This document shows positions 13,121 to 25,900 of a DNA stretch of 64,000 nucleotides, in pieces (within the stretch, counting starts at the first letter, position 1; every line of letters starts with the position of its first letter). The stretch is taken from assembly GCA_013396915.1 (NCBI GenBank), contig VWZL01002229.1, positions 1,000,973 through 1,064,972 of the forward strand, given 5' to 3'. The DNA is from Stercorarius parasiticus. Taxonomy: Eukaryota; Chordata; Aves; Charadriiformes; Stercorariidae. The notes below the pieces were generated by a model. It worked only from the letters and a program-made list of their open reading frames with translations. It searched no databases and was not told the origin of the DNA. A program made the translations under genes and the position numbers.

Positions 13121-15755
13121 GATGCTCACAATCTCCTCTGCTCTGGATGATCTAGCTGGAAGGGGGAGGCAAGGGGGTGGGGAACTATCTCAGTCCCTGT
13201 TTCCTCCTGCTCCACAGCTTTGGGTCATCTGCCTGTTGTACCTACCACCAGCAGGGAGAGAGGGCATTCCTACTCCTGCAAGGTTTTCCATGCAAGGCTT
13301 TTTCCCCAGTGGAAAATTTGCGATTCCCTGAAGGAAGGGCTGGCTTAGAAGAACAAATAATTCTGACTTTATTTTAAGCGGCAGAAAAAAATGAAAAGTA
13401 TGTATGTAAGCGCATAGAGGAAATCAATAAACCCTGTCTCACATTAAAGGGGATATACAGAAAGAACAGGATTTGCTAGTCCGGGCTGAAGTGATCAACA
13501 TCAGTTTTACCGCTGCGTTGCGGATTCTGTATGTGCTTTAGCTACAAGTCCCCTCTTTAACAAAAAAACCCACCACAATTCAGAAACTGTCTTTTTAAAT
13601 TTATCAATCACATTAAAATAGCAACTAAAAACAAGCAAGTATTTCACAAGCTTTGAATCTCTCTGCTGATTGTGTTTTCGGTTCATGATCTTCCACATTT
13701 TGCGCTGTATTTTACACTTGAAAAATCTTTGCAATTGGCAGGCTCCTTACACCTATTTGCCATGTGCCATAAGTAAGAATCCAGGACTGCTGCCAGAGGG
13801 AAGTGCCACACTATGGCACACACAGCCCCCACCAGGGCTCCTCATTGCTGCAGCTCTTCTTTCCCATGATTGTGTTTGCCTCTCTTTCCACTCTCTCCAG
13901 CCTTTTTCCCTCCCATGAAGACCACCTCCAGAGTTTATCACTGGTGCAGCTGAGAGCCCACCGTAGCTGCCCCCACCGCAGCAGCACAGCATTGATGGCA
14001 GTGATGAATGGGGGTACCCAGGCATGCACCCCGTTGCTGTGGGATGGGCAGCAGGACTCTCTGGCACGGACCTACCGCCTTCAGCTAACTGCCAGAGCTG
14101 GCATCCATGGCCCGTTTAATTATGTCCTGAAACAGCGACAGCACCTAAAGAAATGACTCTCTGAGCAAGTCCAGAGCTCTGGCAACAGAACAGCTCTGTA
14201 GCAATGCTAGGTGCATCAAAAGATTAAAATGGTTTTCCCTTCTCCATGTGCACCGTTGAGGTCACTTGCTGCCTCAGTTTCTTGTTTTAAATACACTGAT
14301 GAGGCCAGCATCAAAAAAGCCAGACACTGAATTAGTGGAGGCTCCAGACCTCCTAGTCGCCTAAATTTATATAACCCTTTTTCTAGAAAAAGCTCTGTAC
14401 AACGGATGAGGATGTTTCCTTCTTTTTCGTTTCAGCTAGGTCACAATGATGAATAGGAAACTGAGAAAAATTTGGATTATTGGAAGTTCTGCCTATGGTC
14501 AGGTGCTGTGGGATGGCTCAGCACACTTACAGAGCACAGGAGATGCTCACTCCCTCTGGCTCAGTCCCTGGTTTGATATCCTGGTCAATCAGCTTGGCTT
14601 TGTGGTAAACGTTATAAGGTATGGAGAGCACCAGCAGCAGAGTTTTATCCAGTTGTCGGCAGGCAGTGTACAGTCAGACATCCTAAACGGTCCCAGCCTG
14701 AATCCCACTAACCATCTCCTCATCATGGTGGGACTGCACGCAGCAGTCAACTGAGATAAACCTTGTGAGTGAGTGAGATAAACCTTGGACAAGAAGGAAA
14801 CTACTGCTCTCTTTTCACACAATAACCCCTAGCCCCAGCTAACAAACTGCAAGGAAACCTGGGACTACTGCGAAGAGGTGGATTTTCTGTGGTTTCTCAC
14901 CCACTGAAGTCCAATTGCAGGTGAAGAGGCCAGCTGCTTCAGCCACTAATCTGCCTTACCAGGGCAATTCACAAATCCCCAGGAGCACTGTGACGGCTGG
15001 GAGTGGGAGCCCGCGCTTTAGGTAATCATGAGCCAGTTCGTGGTGCTTAAAAGAGGATAAAAGTTTTATAGCACTTATAGCTAGCTGAGAGATCCCAGGA
15101 TGCTCTCAGACACCCAGCCCACAGCAGATCCGATCTTGCAGCATCCTCTTCCACCAAGCCCCACACAATCAGTGGAGCTGCTCCATCCCAGAGGAACACA
15201 GCTTCCTGAAGCTTCAGGAAGACTATGGCGCATCTCCTGTAGGCACAAACACCACCTGGATATTCTCTTCTTGTGCAGGCAGGAAAGACAGAGTTAATGA
15301 TGAGCCCTCCCTTCTGTTGCTACCTGTTGCCTACTTGCATTAGCTGAGGGCAGAAGTGGGATTTCTGGCACCCAGAAGAACAACGCCTACAGGGCTGGTC
15401 AGTGTGTGCTTCCTGTATGGAAGTGTGGCTCCCATGCCTCCTCCTGCCTGCCAGGAGGTCTGCCTTTCTCCCGGCCATGCCTGTTTCGCAGATGGGATTT
15501 TTTTCAATGCTGTAACATGTAGGAAGGGATCTCATTTCCTATGCTGCTTGAAGACAACAGTCATACACAACACAGGGAGGAATAAGTAATTGGACAAAAT
15601 TTTTCAGACGACCTTTTTTTTCCCTTTTAGGAAAAGACAAATTTGTGAGGAAAGCATATGGTATTGTTCGTTACATAATAGCAATGCATTTCAAGGTTAT
15701 TCAAACTTCCACTTTGGAAGAAGGGTAGGGGGTTTTTAACTGGAATAAATTAAAT

Positions 15756-15798
15756 TTTTCAAGTGAGTTAGATCTTTCAAGTGAATTTTTCAAGTGAA
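15756..15798 (+). promoter_or_regulatory. triplet of TTTCAAGTGA motifs (NKX2-type sites)
   Basis: Three copies of TTTCAAGTGA on the same strand, with the TCAAGTG core at 15759-15765, 15777-15783 and 15790-15796, spaced 18 and 13 bases. TCAAGTG is the published core for NKX2-class homeodomain proteins. The cluster may be a homotypic binding site or simply a small degenerate tandem repeat. Confidence 0.4.
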
Positions 15799-16340
15799 TT
15801 TGAACTATTTGTCTGACACCATTTTCTTTGGGGTAAGCATGTTTGCACACATTTTCAATGGAACAAAAGAAGACATCAAAATCTAAAATTTCATAGAACA
15901 AAAATCTGGTTCTTATTTAAGTGAGATTAGATGCAAGCAAGCTCATCCATTTCTAGATACCTGTCTTCATAACACATTAAGAAAATAATTGCCAGCCTGA
16001 CTTTTCCACAAGGGTTTTGGTTTTTGTCAGGTTTGTTTTCTCCAGGCTGGCTCAGCTTTTGACTCTACTCAAGGGGACATTCCCATTTCATATCCAGGAG
16101 GGAGCTAATGAAGACCACCACACATAATGAGCCCTCAGGAATCAATTAGTTTCTTTCCATAAGGTCCCAACACCTACTAACACAGAGGCTCAAACAAAGA
16201 ACTCACAGTACGCTGCTCTGGAGGATACGCAGTGCTGGCACAGCAAGACCCAAACCGGTAATGTAGATTTAAGTAATTACAGAGAGCAGGATCAATGTTC
16301 AGCTTTTGGGATGATCTTGAAATTTTTACTTTTTGGGGTT

Positions 16341-16375
16341 TTTTGTTTGTTTGTTTGTTTGGTTGTTTTTTTTTT
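16341..16375 (+). repeat. (GTTT)n microsatellite and T-run
   Basis: TTTTGTTTGTTTGTTTGTTT followed by GGTTG and a T10 run: a simple tetranucleotide repeat. Length is likely to vary between individuals. Confidence 0.85.
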
Positions 16376-18869
16376 AATCCACTACTAGAAAAGTCCTTAA
16401 TTGTCTTTAAAAGGAAAATAAAATAACCCGGTGGTTCTGAAAAACTCCTCCTGCTACTGTAAGTCTAGAGCAGCATTTTTTTCTCTGGTGGATAGAGACA
16501 GCTTAGTGTCCTGAGGCTATCCACGGCATGCAGAGACCCTTCCAGTGCTGGCAATTCCCTTCCCACGACAGTCAACACGCCTGTGGGCAGACACTGATCA
16601 CGGCTCGTATTTCCTAGGAAACTTTTTATTAAGCCAGCCATTAGTGGAGCCAAGCAGTTGGTATTAACAGCAGACCACAGCTATAACCACAGACCACGTT
16701 TGTCCACTGCCTTCCGCACTTGCACGCAGGCATCGCTGCCGGGCTGAGGCTGGGAGAGCATCCCCAGATCTTTACTCAGACGTGGGACATTGCACTGATG
16801 TACCAGAGGCTTTGGGTAGGTTTGGGAATCCCCTCCAGCGATCCCTTGTTTCACCAGGTGCACATACCCCTACCTCAGCCCTTCACGGGAGCCCAAAAGG
16901 ACTGCTCGTCCCCAGAGTCTAACAGCTCTTGGGAGACTTTCACACACTGCCCCGCACCACATACATTTCCTCTTTCCTCGGCTGTTTTCAGGTAAATATT
17001 TTCCATCCATAGTCATTGGCACCTACAGAACCCATTTGCATAAACTTACACAGAGAGGTCCTTTATGGCACCAGGATTTTTCATTTCTATTAAGGGAGCA
17101 GTACGTGGCTACAGAAGCCTGACAATCCACTGCTTTCCACTGAGTTACGTCCCCTGGAAAACATAAATTTGATGATTCCTTCATAATGTCGCAGTGGTGG
17201 TGGTGGGGAATAATTGCTATTAACTTCGCTTAGCCTTTCTATTTTTCACATTTGACGTTACTAAAGAGACAAATAAGGCTTTTTAAAATGAAAAAAATTA
17301 AAATAATAAAACCATGGCAGCATTTGCCCAAGAAACTTCTTTGCTGACAGCTAGAGTGATGAAAGCCAGCATTCTGGTGAAGTCCTTTGCTGGGCATTTT
17401 ATAGCCAGACATTTCCACCTTAGGACTTTCCTTCTTGTGGATAGGCATACTTCCTCTCTTCTGGTGCTCTAGAGTGCCCAAGAAGTGGCAGGGTACCTCC
17501 AGGAATGTGGAGTTCTCCATAGGCAAATCACAAACAGTCCTGGCTAAGAGGAGCCAGCACCAGCAGCAGCAGCAGTGGCTTCACTGAAAGTAATAAAAAA
17601 AAGGCTGACATGGGCACTGACTGGTAGTGTCTTTCCAGTATCCCTCCTTTTGCTCCCATCATGAGTGCCTAGTAGTCTTCCAGGCAGAACACAGCACTTT
17701 TTGGGAGAGGCAGAAAACGGCAGGTGGCAGGTGCCACCTGCGGGTGGACAAGCTGGCTTCCAAAAGGCCAAAGACCCGGTTCCCAGACTGATGACGTTCG
17801 GGAAAAAAACTAATGCTAAACCATTGTTTGGAAGTAACTTTCTGAAGTCATAAATGCTGAGTGGCGACTAGCAAAGCAGATATCACAAAACAGTTAAGTG
17901 AAAACTACTTTTTAAAAGCACACATCAGTCAAACTCAGAGGCAAATATAATGGTTTAATTTGAAAAACTAATAATGATATGATTTCAATATGTCCACAAA
18001 ACTGCTGCAGCTTGGGTGTACACTTGTGTGCTGTCATAACTTGCAACGTGGGCAGGAGACAGCCAGTGGTGGAGACATGCCCAAAACTGGAGGGTTCAAT
18101 TGTACATTCTAAATCAGCCCCAGACAATGCTTCATTTGCATTATTTCCATTGAAGTAATTAATGCACAATAATGGAGCCAAGGCACAATAAATCAAAATG
18201 CTAAAATTCTAGCATTCTGTTAAATTTATTTTTAAAAAGAGTTTATGAAATTCAATATGTGACTCTCTTTCATTTCTAAAAAGCTTCCCCATAGTAAAAG
18301 CATTATTCAAAGATGGAGGTGAAGTTACACTTGCCGTTTGCAAGAAAAAAATTGTTTGATATTTAAGAGTTGCGTGTCTCACACAAGTGTTCTTTATTCA
18401 CGAAGTGCCCTGTTTCATGAGGAGGGTGGCCGTTAGCGTTCGTAGGATAATACTCCATCCATCTCATTTGTGGATTGGATTTCATCCCCATGAGCCATGC
18501 AAGAATCATAGAAATCTGAATTGTATCCCCTGAGATTCAGCGCTATGAAGCCCAGTAATAAATGGAAGTCATTATGCTGCTTGTTCACAGTCTCCTTAGA
18601 AGAAGGGACAGATTCTTTCCACCGTCTCTTTGAAGAGAGGGGTATACTGATAGGCTTCATCAAATACACTGCACTTTTGTAACTGGATGTGGAGCAAGCA
18701 CTTTCCTTACAGCACATCTCCAGATCAGGGCCTGCAGAAACAACCTTATCTGCCAGGTCCAAACCGCCAACTTGGTGCTCACTGTAAGCTGGCAAGAACA
18801 GTACAATCCAGAGGTCTCTAGGGAAATCAGGGCCTTTCCCCCAGACTTCACTGCAAATCTGGCCAAAAG

Positions 18870-18897
18870 CAAAAAAAAAAAAAAAAGAAAGAAAGAA
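18870..18897 (+). repeat. A-run followed by GAAA repeats
   Basis: An A-run of about 16 bases continuing into GAAAGAAAGAA. The plus-strand sequence before it (18430-18870) has no AATAAA near the run, and I do not recognise it as a processed gene copy, although the layout is reminiscent of a retrotransposed tail. Confidence 0.7.
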
Positions 18898-19375
18898 CAC
18901 ACCTGATTGCTCCCCTTTCTTAAGGCATCTTAGAGGTGATGGGGATGCTGCTGCCCCTCAAAGCCAGCACCTACCTCCAGGGCAGGCATGCCGCTTGTCC
19001 TAGTCAGAAACCCTATATGCCACACAAATATCATTTCCCAGTCGGCACAACTGCTGCTGTTGTCTCAACTAGCTCTATCCCATTTCTTGCACATCTCACA
19101 ATTTTTAACCAGTTCTTGACTTCTCCAGCATAACGCAGTTTATTACTGGACATATCAAGTGCTATAAAGAAGTCTAGATGGTTTTCCTTTATTTCACATG
19201 CCTTGGAAATCAACTATCTGAGCTGGCTAAGAGGCTAAAAGTAGGCTAAGAGATCTTCTTGCTTTGACACATCCCTGTTGCATTTTAGTTCCATTTTGCA
19301 TTCATTTTCACAGCTTTAATTGTTCACAATGTATCTTTTTATATTTAGCACAAGTACTGGTTTGACACTGTCCCA

Positions 19376-19905
19376 CGTCGTGAGACCCCACCTGGAGTAC
19401 TGTGTCCAGCTTTGGAGCCCTCAGCACAAGAAGGACATGGACCAGTTGGAGGGGGTCCAGAGGAGGGCCGTGAAGATGATCAGAGGGCTGGAGCAACTCT
19501 CCTATGAATACAGGCTGAGACAGTTGGGGTTGTTCAGCCTGGAGAAGGCTCTGGGGAGACCTTATAGTGGCCTTCCAGTACCTAAAGGGGTCCTACAGGA
19601 AAGATGGGGAGGGACTCTTTATCTGGGAGTGTAGTGATAGGACGAGGAGTAATGATTTCAAACAGAAAGAGGGTAGATTTAAGTTAGATATGAGGAAGAA
19701 AGTCTTTACTGTGAGGGTGGGAGGCACTGGAACAGGTTGCCCAGGGAAGCTGTGGATGCCCCATCCCTGGAAGTGTTCAAGACCAGGCTGGATGCGGCTT
19801 TGAGTAACCTGGTTTTGTGGGAGGTCTCCCTGTCCATGGCACTGGGGTTGGAACTAGATGATTTTTAAGGTCCCTTCCAACCCAAACCATTCTATGATTC
19901 TATGA
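19376..19905 (+). mobile_element. CR1 LINE, 5'-truncated copy 1
   Basis: About 530 bases matching the 3' part of an avian CR1 non-LTR retrotransposon in plus orientation. The start (GTGAGACCCCACCTGGAGTA) is the region coding the end of the reverse transcriptase ORF. The translated relic reads [20 protein letters not shown], then [18 protein letters not shown], then GLFSLEKA before the frame breaks. After that comes the typical CR1 3' UTR (GGAACAGGTTGCCCAGGGAA, GGTCCCTTCCAACCC) and the terminal ATTCTATGATTCTATGA repeat at about 19889-19904. It is severely 5'-truncated, as most CR1 copies are, and inactive. Similarity to the consensus appears high, suggesting a moderately young bird subfamily, but I could not measure divergence. 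Confidence 0.96.
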
Positions 19906-22900
19906 CGTGAGGGGAGGCTAGCTCCAAGACCTTTGCTGCCTTTTCTTCCCTTTTAACTAAGGTGTTCCCTTTGGTTGTAACCAGTCAGAGGTGGCAACTT
20001 TTTGCTCCCAGTTTGATAGGCTTAAGAACATTGCTACTCATTTTGCAATTCTGTGTGTGGGCTTCAGGGGCCGCTCTCCCTAAAGCAAGCAGGTCTGACC
20101 CTGAATCCATAGCCACCACATATGTTGCTGCTTTTCTTCTATCAGATGGTTAGGTGTGACAACTACTTATTCTTGGGTAAGGAGATAAGGGGTTCATTCA
20201 GGACCAGCAATCACTGCTCCTTATCTAGGGATTGTCCAGGTAACCTCATGGTATGGCAGACCATAACTGGGATGGGAAGAACATGATGGGCAACTGCCTG
20301 AAGGTCAGGGATATTCCCATGTGGCTAAGCACCAGCTCCCGGCCCTGACAGCAAATGCTTGACACTCCCAGGGCAGATGCATTGGACGTGGTAGGTGTCT
20401 TGGTTTGAGTGCTGGGCAGTGACTGGTGAGGGCACAGCTGGAGCAGGGAATATGGTCTCCACCAGTTTTACTTGATGAAACAAAACTCCTCAGGAAACTA
20501 AAGACAGAGAAAGGAGAAGACACTGTTCCACCTTCCGTCTGGTTTCTTCCAAGAATATTTTTATTTAGATTCTGTATTTCATTCCAATGTTTTTGCTGAA
20601 ATGACATAAAATGGGTTTGATTTTAGTTAGGAGAAGCTAGCCTCATTTCTTTCAGTTCATCATCCTTCCGTGCCGCAATGGAGCACAAAACTGCCTATCC
20701 AGATTTACTTTTACAGTTGCTATTAATATATGGCTAGCCTGCACACCTTCCTGCCATGTTTTGAGAAGGATTTATCAAAACTTTTTCTGTAATAATGCTC
20801 CACTTTCGTCTTTCTTACATACCACAGGGAACAGTACAGAACCAACATCACTGATAGAAAGGTTTTGGTAATATATTTGCCCTCAGTTGAAATGTATAGT
20901 CAGAATTCTTGCTTCAAGTGCCAAAATCAAAATGAGACAGACATGACACTTCACATTTTGAAATCTTTCTTTGCAAATTATTGGGGTTTACGCAGGTAAT
21001 TTCAAGCAATCCTGTTACAACAGATTAAATATATGCTACTTGATTCCTGACCTGCAGTAGTGGACTGTGATCCTAATCTAGCCTGTGTGTGAAGTAATGA
21101 CATTCCTGCGAGTTTTGGACTTCTTACCACTTTTATGGTTATTCTTCATTTTAAATATAAACTGATTTCTGCACATAAATACATTTCTTACTTGAATAGC
21201 ATTATATTATCTCCCTTTACATTTGACTGATTAGAAACAAAATGTTACTCATTTCGTAAATCAATGCATCATTTAAAAGGCTAGTGTAAACTGACGCATT
21301 ATTTTCAATAGCTTTATTATTTACAAACAACTGAGTGAATATGAATTTTTTTAACCAAAAATGCTAGTGCCTGCAAATGACAAAAAGATGAACTTAGTCA
21401 CAAAAAGATCACTGTTTTTACCAATAAATAGCTTTTACATAAAAATGGTTCTAACATATTTCATTGTGGCCTGCTATTAACTTGACAAACCTATCCCATG
21501 GCACTAAATTATTGACTTTCATGCCCCATGCAATACCACCAGAGACAAACTAATAAAGAGACAGGGAGTATTAGTGATAGTGAAGATAAAGGCTTACTGA
21601 GGTAACATAAGCATGGCTGCAGTGCTGTTGACAATAATGGATTTTGGCAACTTGAGGTCTGTGGGTTGCAAAAATGTCATTTCAGAACTCTTTGCCAACA
21701 GCAGAGCTGTGTGCCTAAGCTGAGATTCAAAAAAATACCAAACAGAAAGTCGACTTTCAGTGAGAAAACAGAGTGAAATGGCCTTGATTCAAAAAATGTG
21801 AAAAACATTGTGTTGAAAAATTCTTCAAAAACAAACATTTTCTTGTAAAAAAAAAAGTCCAATTTAAGCTCTCATTTTCTAATGAAAAAGCCTATTGTTT
21901 ATACTTTCCATCTAGAGCTAATCAGCACAAAATTTAGATGTTCAATAGCATTCTGATTTCATTGAACAGTCATAAATCAGGTCCTGAAAAATTGTTTATT
22001 TAAATCACTTACTGAATGATTTAATTCACTTACTGAGCTTCAGAGGTATCTTTACCCTGGAGAGTTGTAAGTAAATCCATGTTTATGCAGCAGATACTCA
22101 GAGAGACTATGTTGCTGACATGCCAAATTAGTCCTAAGTTCTCATTAAAAAGGTGTACAATGCTCACACGGTCACATTCCTTCTCCTTTGTCTTTTTCTG
22201 AGAAGCTATAGAGATTGTTGAATTGACCCTGTAGGACTTCTCCATCCAAGCGCTCAGTAGAACACCAGAAAAATTGTGTTAGCATTTCATGAACTAATCC
22301 ATTATGTGAATCTTTCAGAAAAGTAGCTCTTTTAGAAGAGATTTTACAATCCTTCAGTTATCAACTCTTGCTTGTCTTTTGATATCTGCCAATCTAATCA
22401 TCCGCTGCCTAACTGGAAGATGACAGAAACGTGGAGTGCTTGAGTTTCACCTGACATCAAGCATTTGTTTCAAGTGACAAAAATTAAGAGTCCTTTGCCC
22501 TGAGAGGAGTTCGCAGAGTCTGTCAGAGAAAAGAGAAACTCCTGCTCAGGTATCTCACCTGGAGAAGCAGATCAAGCTTCCTACAGGGGAAACAATTCCC
22601 ACCTGTGCAACTTCCACTATGTACAGAGCCCCCATCTCCCTTCCCCTTACCAGCGTGGGAGCCAGCTCCACCACACTCCACGGCCCAACTGCTTCCTCTG
22701 TTGTTACAGTGGCGGTGATAAATTTTATCTCCCTGACTTCATGAGACCCTCTCCCATCGCCAGCTACAAGGAGAGGCTGCTCTGAGGTATGGAGGATGGT
22801 GCTAGATCCCTCCGTTTGTAGGGAAGAGCAAGCAAGAAGGAAGAAGGGGCGCAGAGCCGCGCTACCATTCATTGACTCCTCCAGAACCCCGTCCCCACCT

Positions 22901-25900
22901 GCTGTGCCGTGGCTGACCGTGCTGTGACTGCCACTACCTGAAAACAACACTGGGTTAAAAAAACATGCTTTTTCCCTCAAACGAGGTTCCTGACTCTTCA
23001 GGATGCAAAATAAAGAACACTTGGACTGGTGGAAAATGCATCACATCTCCTTTCCCAGTCCACACATGTTGCGGTGGCTTCTCCCTCCCCAAGGATCTGA
23101 AGATACCACCTGTTGTATTTTCCCCCTGTAAGACCACTTTTTCAGAGTTACCAGGGTGCGAGATGCTTTGACTAGTCTCAGAAAAAATACATTCTCGACT
23201 GTTGCGTTCTGGGAGTGTTAAGGTAGGAGGACAGGGAAAGCATAACCTGATTTTTCAGTGTCAGAATATAATGCACTGAAGTAAAGCTGGAGAGCTGATC
23301 CTTCTTGCCCACAAGAATTCTTACCCTCTCTGTTTGATGAAAATGTTGTACTACTGGTGAGTGAAGACACATACAGTTAAAATTTCCAGTCCTGGCTGGT
23401 AGTGACAAATAAGCAGAATTCTTCCCCACCGATACACATGCTGCATGTCTGGGGTTTTGTAGAAATATGCCCTGAATATGCAACTTCTTAGGCTAGCCAA
23501 TTTGGATGCAAAAAGGTATTTTCAATTTCCCTACAAGCAGTTTCTATATTAAAGGTACATACATAAAACTCCAATATTTGAAAATGAAATAAATTTAAAT
23601 CTCAACATGATCAAGTAAGGTATACTCATCAGTTACTCTTTTTTTAAATTTTAATCCAAATTCAAAGGCAGAAAACTAAATAACAGTTTCTTGTGGTCTA
23701 GTTGTGCATCATCAGTGTGTCCAAAAACTTTGTCAGCATGAGCTGAAAAACACATACACTCCAAATTCTAGTCACCTATGCAGTCCTGGATGTCAGGCAG
23801 CCCAAATTCCTTATCTGACCTGTGGGATATGGCTGTTTGTTCTGAAGTGGATTATCCAGGCTTCTGTAAGGGAAGGGAGCGTACTCAAAAAGCATTCAGC
23901 ATGCGGTAACTCAGATAGTAAGATTAACAACAAAGAGCACGTACTGCACATTGTCTGTCAGGGGCCTCGATGACAGAGTTTGCATCCATTTCGGAGATGA
24001 GCTGGGACTGCACAGGCGACGCGGCTGTTAGCCGCAGCCAGAGGAGGCGTGGGAGTGCAGAGGAGTGACACCAGTCTCTCAACTTGTGTCATTTTAAGTG
24101 CTGTCACCACCCTGCCTGACTTCCAGCTGCTGATCCAGAAGAGGAGTGGCATCCCATAAATGCTGCTGCCTTGAACTTGCTGGACCCACCCCACTGTCCC
24201 AGCCACGTTTAGGCGTCTGTAACAGCAAAAAGCACCGGTGTCAAGTCTTCACTTTTCCCTGCTTCTAGGCAGTCTGGTGCTGGGCCTCCAAAACCTCCTG
24301 TGCCTTGGGATGGACCCCGAGGGCCGACCACTGGGACAAAGCGTGGAGGGTTTACCAGTGACTAAGAGAAATGCTAATACCTAACTGCAGTTTGAATGCT
24401 GCCACGCTAAATAATTTTCAAGCAAAAGGCTGTAAAAAGTTGCCTGATGAGCAGCAAGAAAAATAAGAGGAAAAGGTGTGTCAATGAATCACGAGTGAAA
24501 GGATTCACTACAGCATTTGTTCTAATCTAAACAGGAACATAAATACAAATATTTACAGGCCTAATTGTATCCTCAAATGAGAATAAAATGTTTGTAACAA
24601 AGATTATTGCACAGTTCTGATCTGCTTATATTTTGGGAGATACTCTGCACTGTCTTCTCTTAATAGTTCTCAGGACCAGGACCAGTTTAAAGCCAGGACA
24701 ACAGATCACAAAAAGTAGCTGTCTGTAAGGAATCAAAACTGAGTAGGGATAGTGCTAACGGGGACTCATAAGAAGCAGTATTAGGATTCATATCATCCAA
24801 CACATGAACCAACGCACTCTAAAAAAATAATTTTCTAGTAAAATTTTCTGAACACAGTGATAAGGGAACGGTTGGTACAGTTAATAAGCTGGACCTAATT
24901 CAAAAGAATTTGCCTTGTTAGAGCTAAATGAAAAGCTACACAAGGGAACAAAGAATGCAGCTAAGTCTAGGGAACCATATCTTGAATTTAGAAATACAGT
25001 TGGCAAAATCCCAGGATGATATTGCCACAAAAAAAAGACTAAAACAATCATTGAGTGAATAACCAGCAGATCAAGATGAAGTAGGATGAGGATTTTACTT
25101 CTGTGGGTGGCATTGACCACAATAAAGCTCTAAATAAAATGTTATGTGCGTAAATTTCTTTCAAATGCCATCACACGGCAATAAAACTGCTTCTACAGTC
25201 ATGCCCCTCAGCAAGACGGTAGTGCATGTTCACTTAGTTTATTAAATAAATATAAAGCTAAAAGGCAATTTCATTTTATTTTACAAGTAAGTTTCGGTAA
25301 AGAAAATGCTAACTGCTCAAAGATTCTTCCAGTCAGAACGAACAGCACAAGTCCCACACATTCAAAGGAAAAGATTAAAATTAAACTAACTGAAGGATCA
25401 GGCTCCCAAGGTAAGTGACGGATTTCCAGTTTCTTGACACCTTCAGGAATACTCTTTTAGGAGAGTGAAGAGGAGTTGAATGAAATTATATTGTCTGATT
25501 TTTCATAAGCTGGTTAAGATCTTGAATTTACAACGTATTTATGCATCTGTCGTGACAGGTGAGCAAAGACTATAAAAAGTTATTTCCAGAAAGGAGTTCT
25601 GCAAGACACTGCAAACGTGGCCTTGATGTCTGAACAGATGCACTCTGGGTCATTGGTCCACCAGCCTGAGTTCTTGAAAGGAAAAACAGCTGGAAGGAGA
25701 GATAGTAGAAATTTTACAGTTATCTTGGAAAACCAATTGTATGTACTACGATTGATTTCCACATTTCATCTTCTCTCCCCAAAGAACAGCAACTCCTTAA
25801 AAATCTATGATGCAACTAACTAGCGCTGGAGGCAGAAGATACATTTCTGTCAGTAAAGGAGTATAAATGAAGTATTTGGAGAAAGACAGAAAGACTACTT

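Larger units (their letters stand above)
13121..19375. other. intergenic, no gene seen apart from listed motifs
   Basis: About 6 kb of mixed composition. It includes a 14-base direct repeat (TGAGATAAACCTTG at 14752-14765 and 14774-14787), the NKX2-type triplet, the GTTT microsatellite and a 155-codon minus-strand frame at 18433-18900. That frame has no domain I know and begins in the poly-T complement of the A-run. Several frames of 90-117 codons near 13750-14160 overlap on both strands and are likely fortuitous. Confidence 0.5.

Noticed and set aside
18500..18520. AATCATAGAA, considered as a minus-strand CR1 3' end.
   Set aside because: Only one partial repeat unit and no CR1 body beside it.
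20398..20600. Segment starting TGTCTTGGTTTGAGTG, reminiscent of some avian LTR starts.
   Set aside because: No matching 3' end, polyadenylation signal in the right place or inverted repeat found.
22555..22980. 141-codon minus-strand frame in a GC-richer patch, with a donor-like CTCCAG/GTGAGA at its end.
   Set aside because: No recognisable protein and no paired acceptor; a non-coding exon is possible but cannot be supported.
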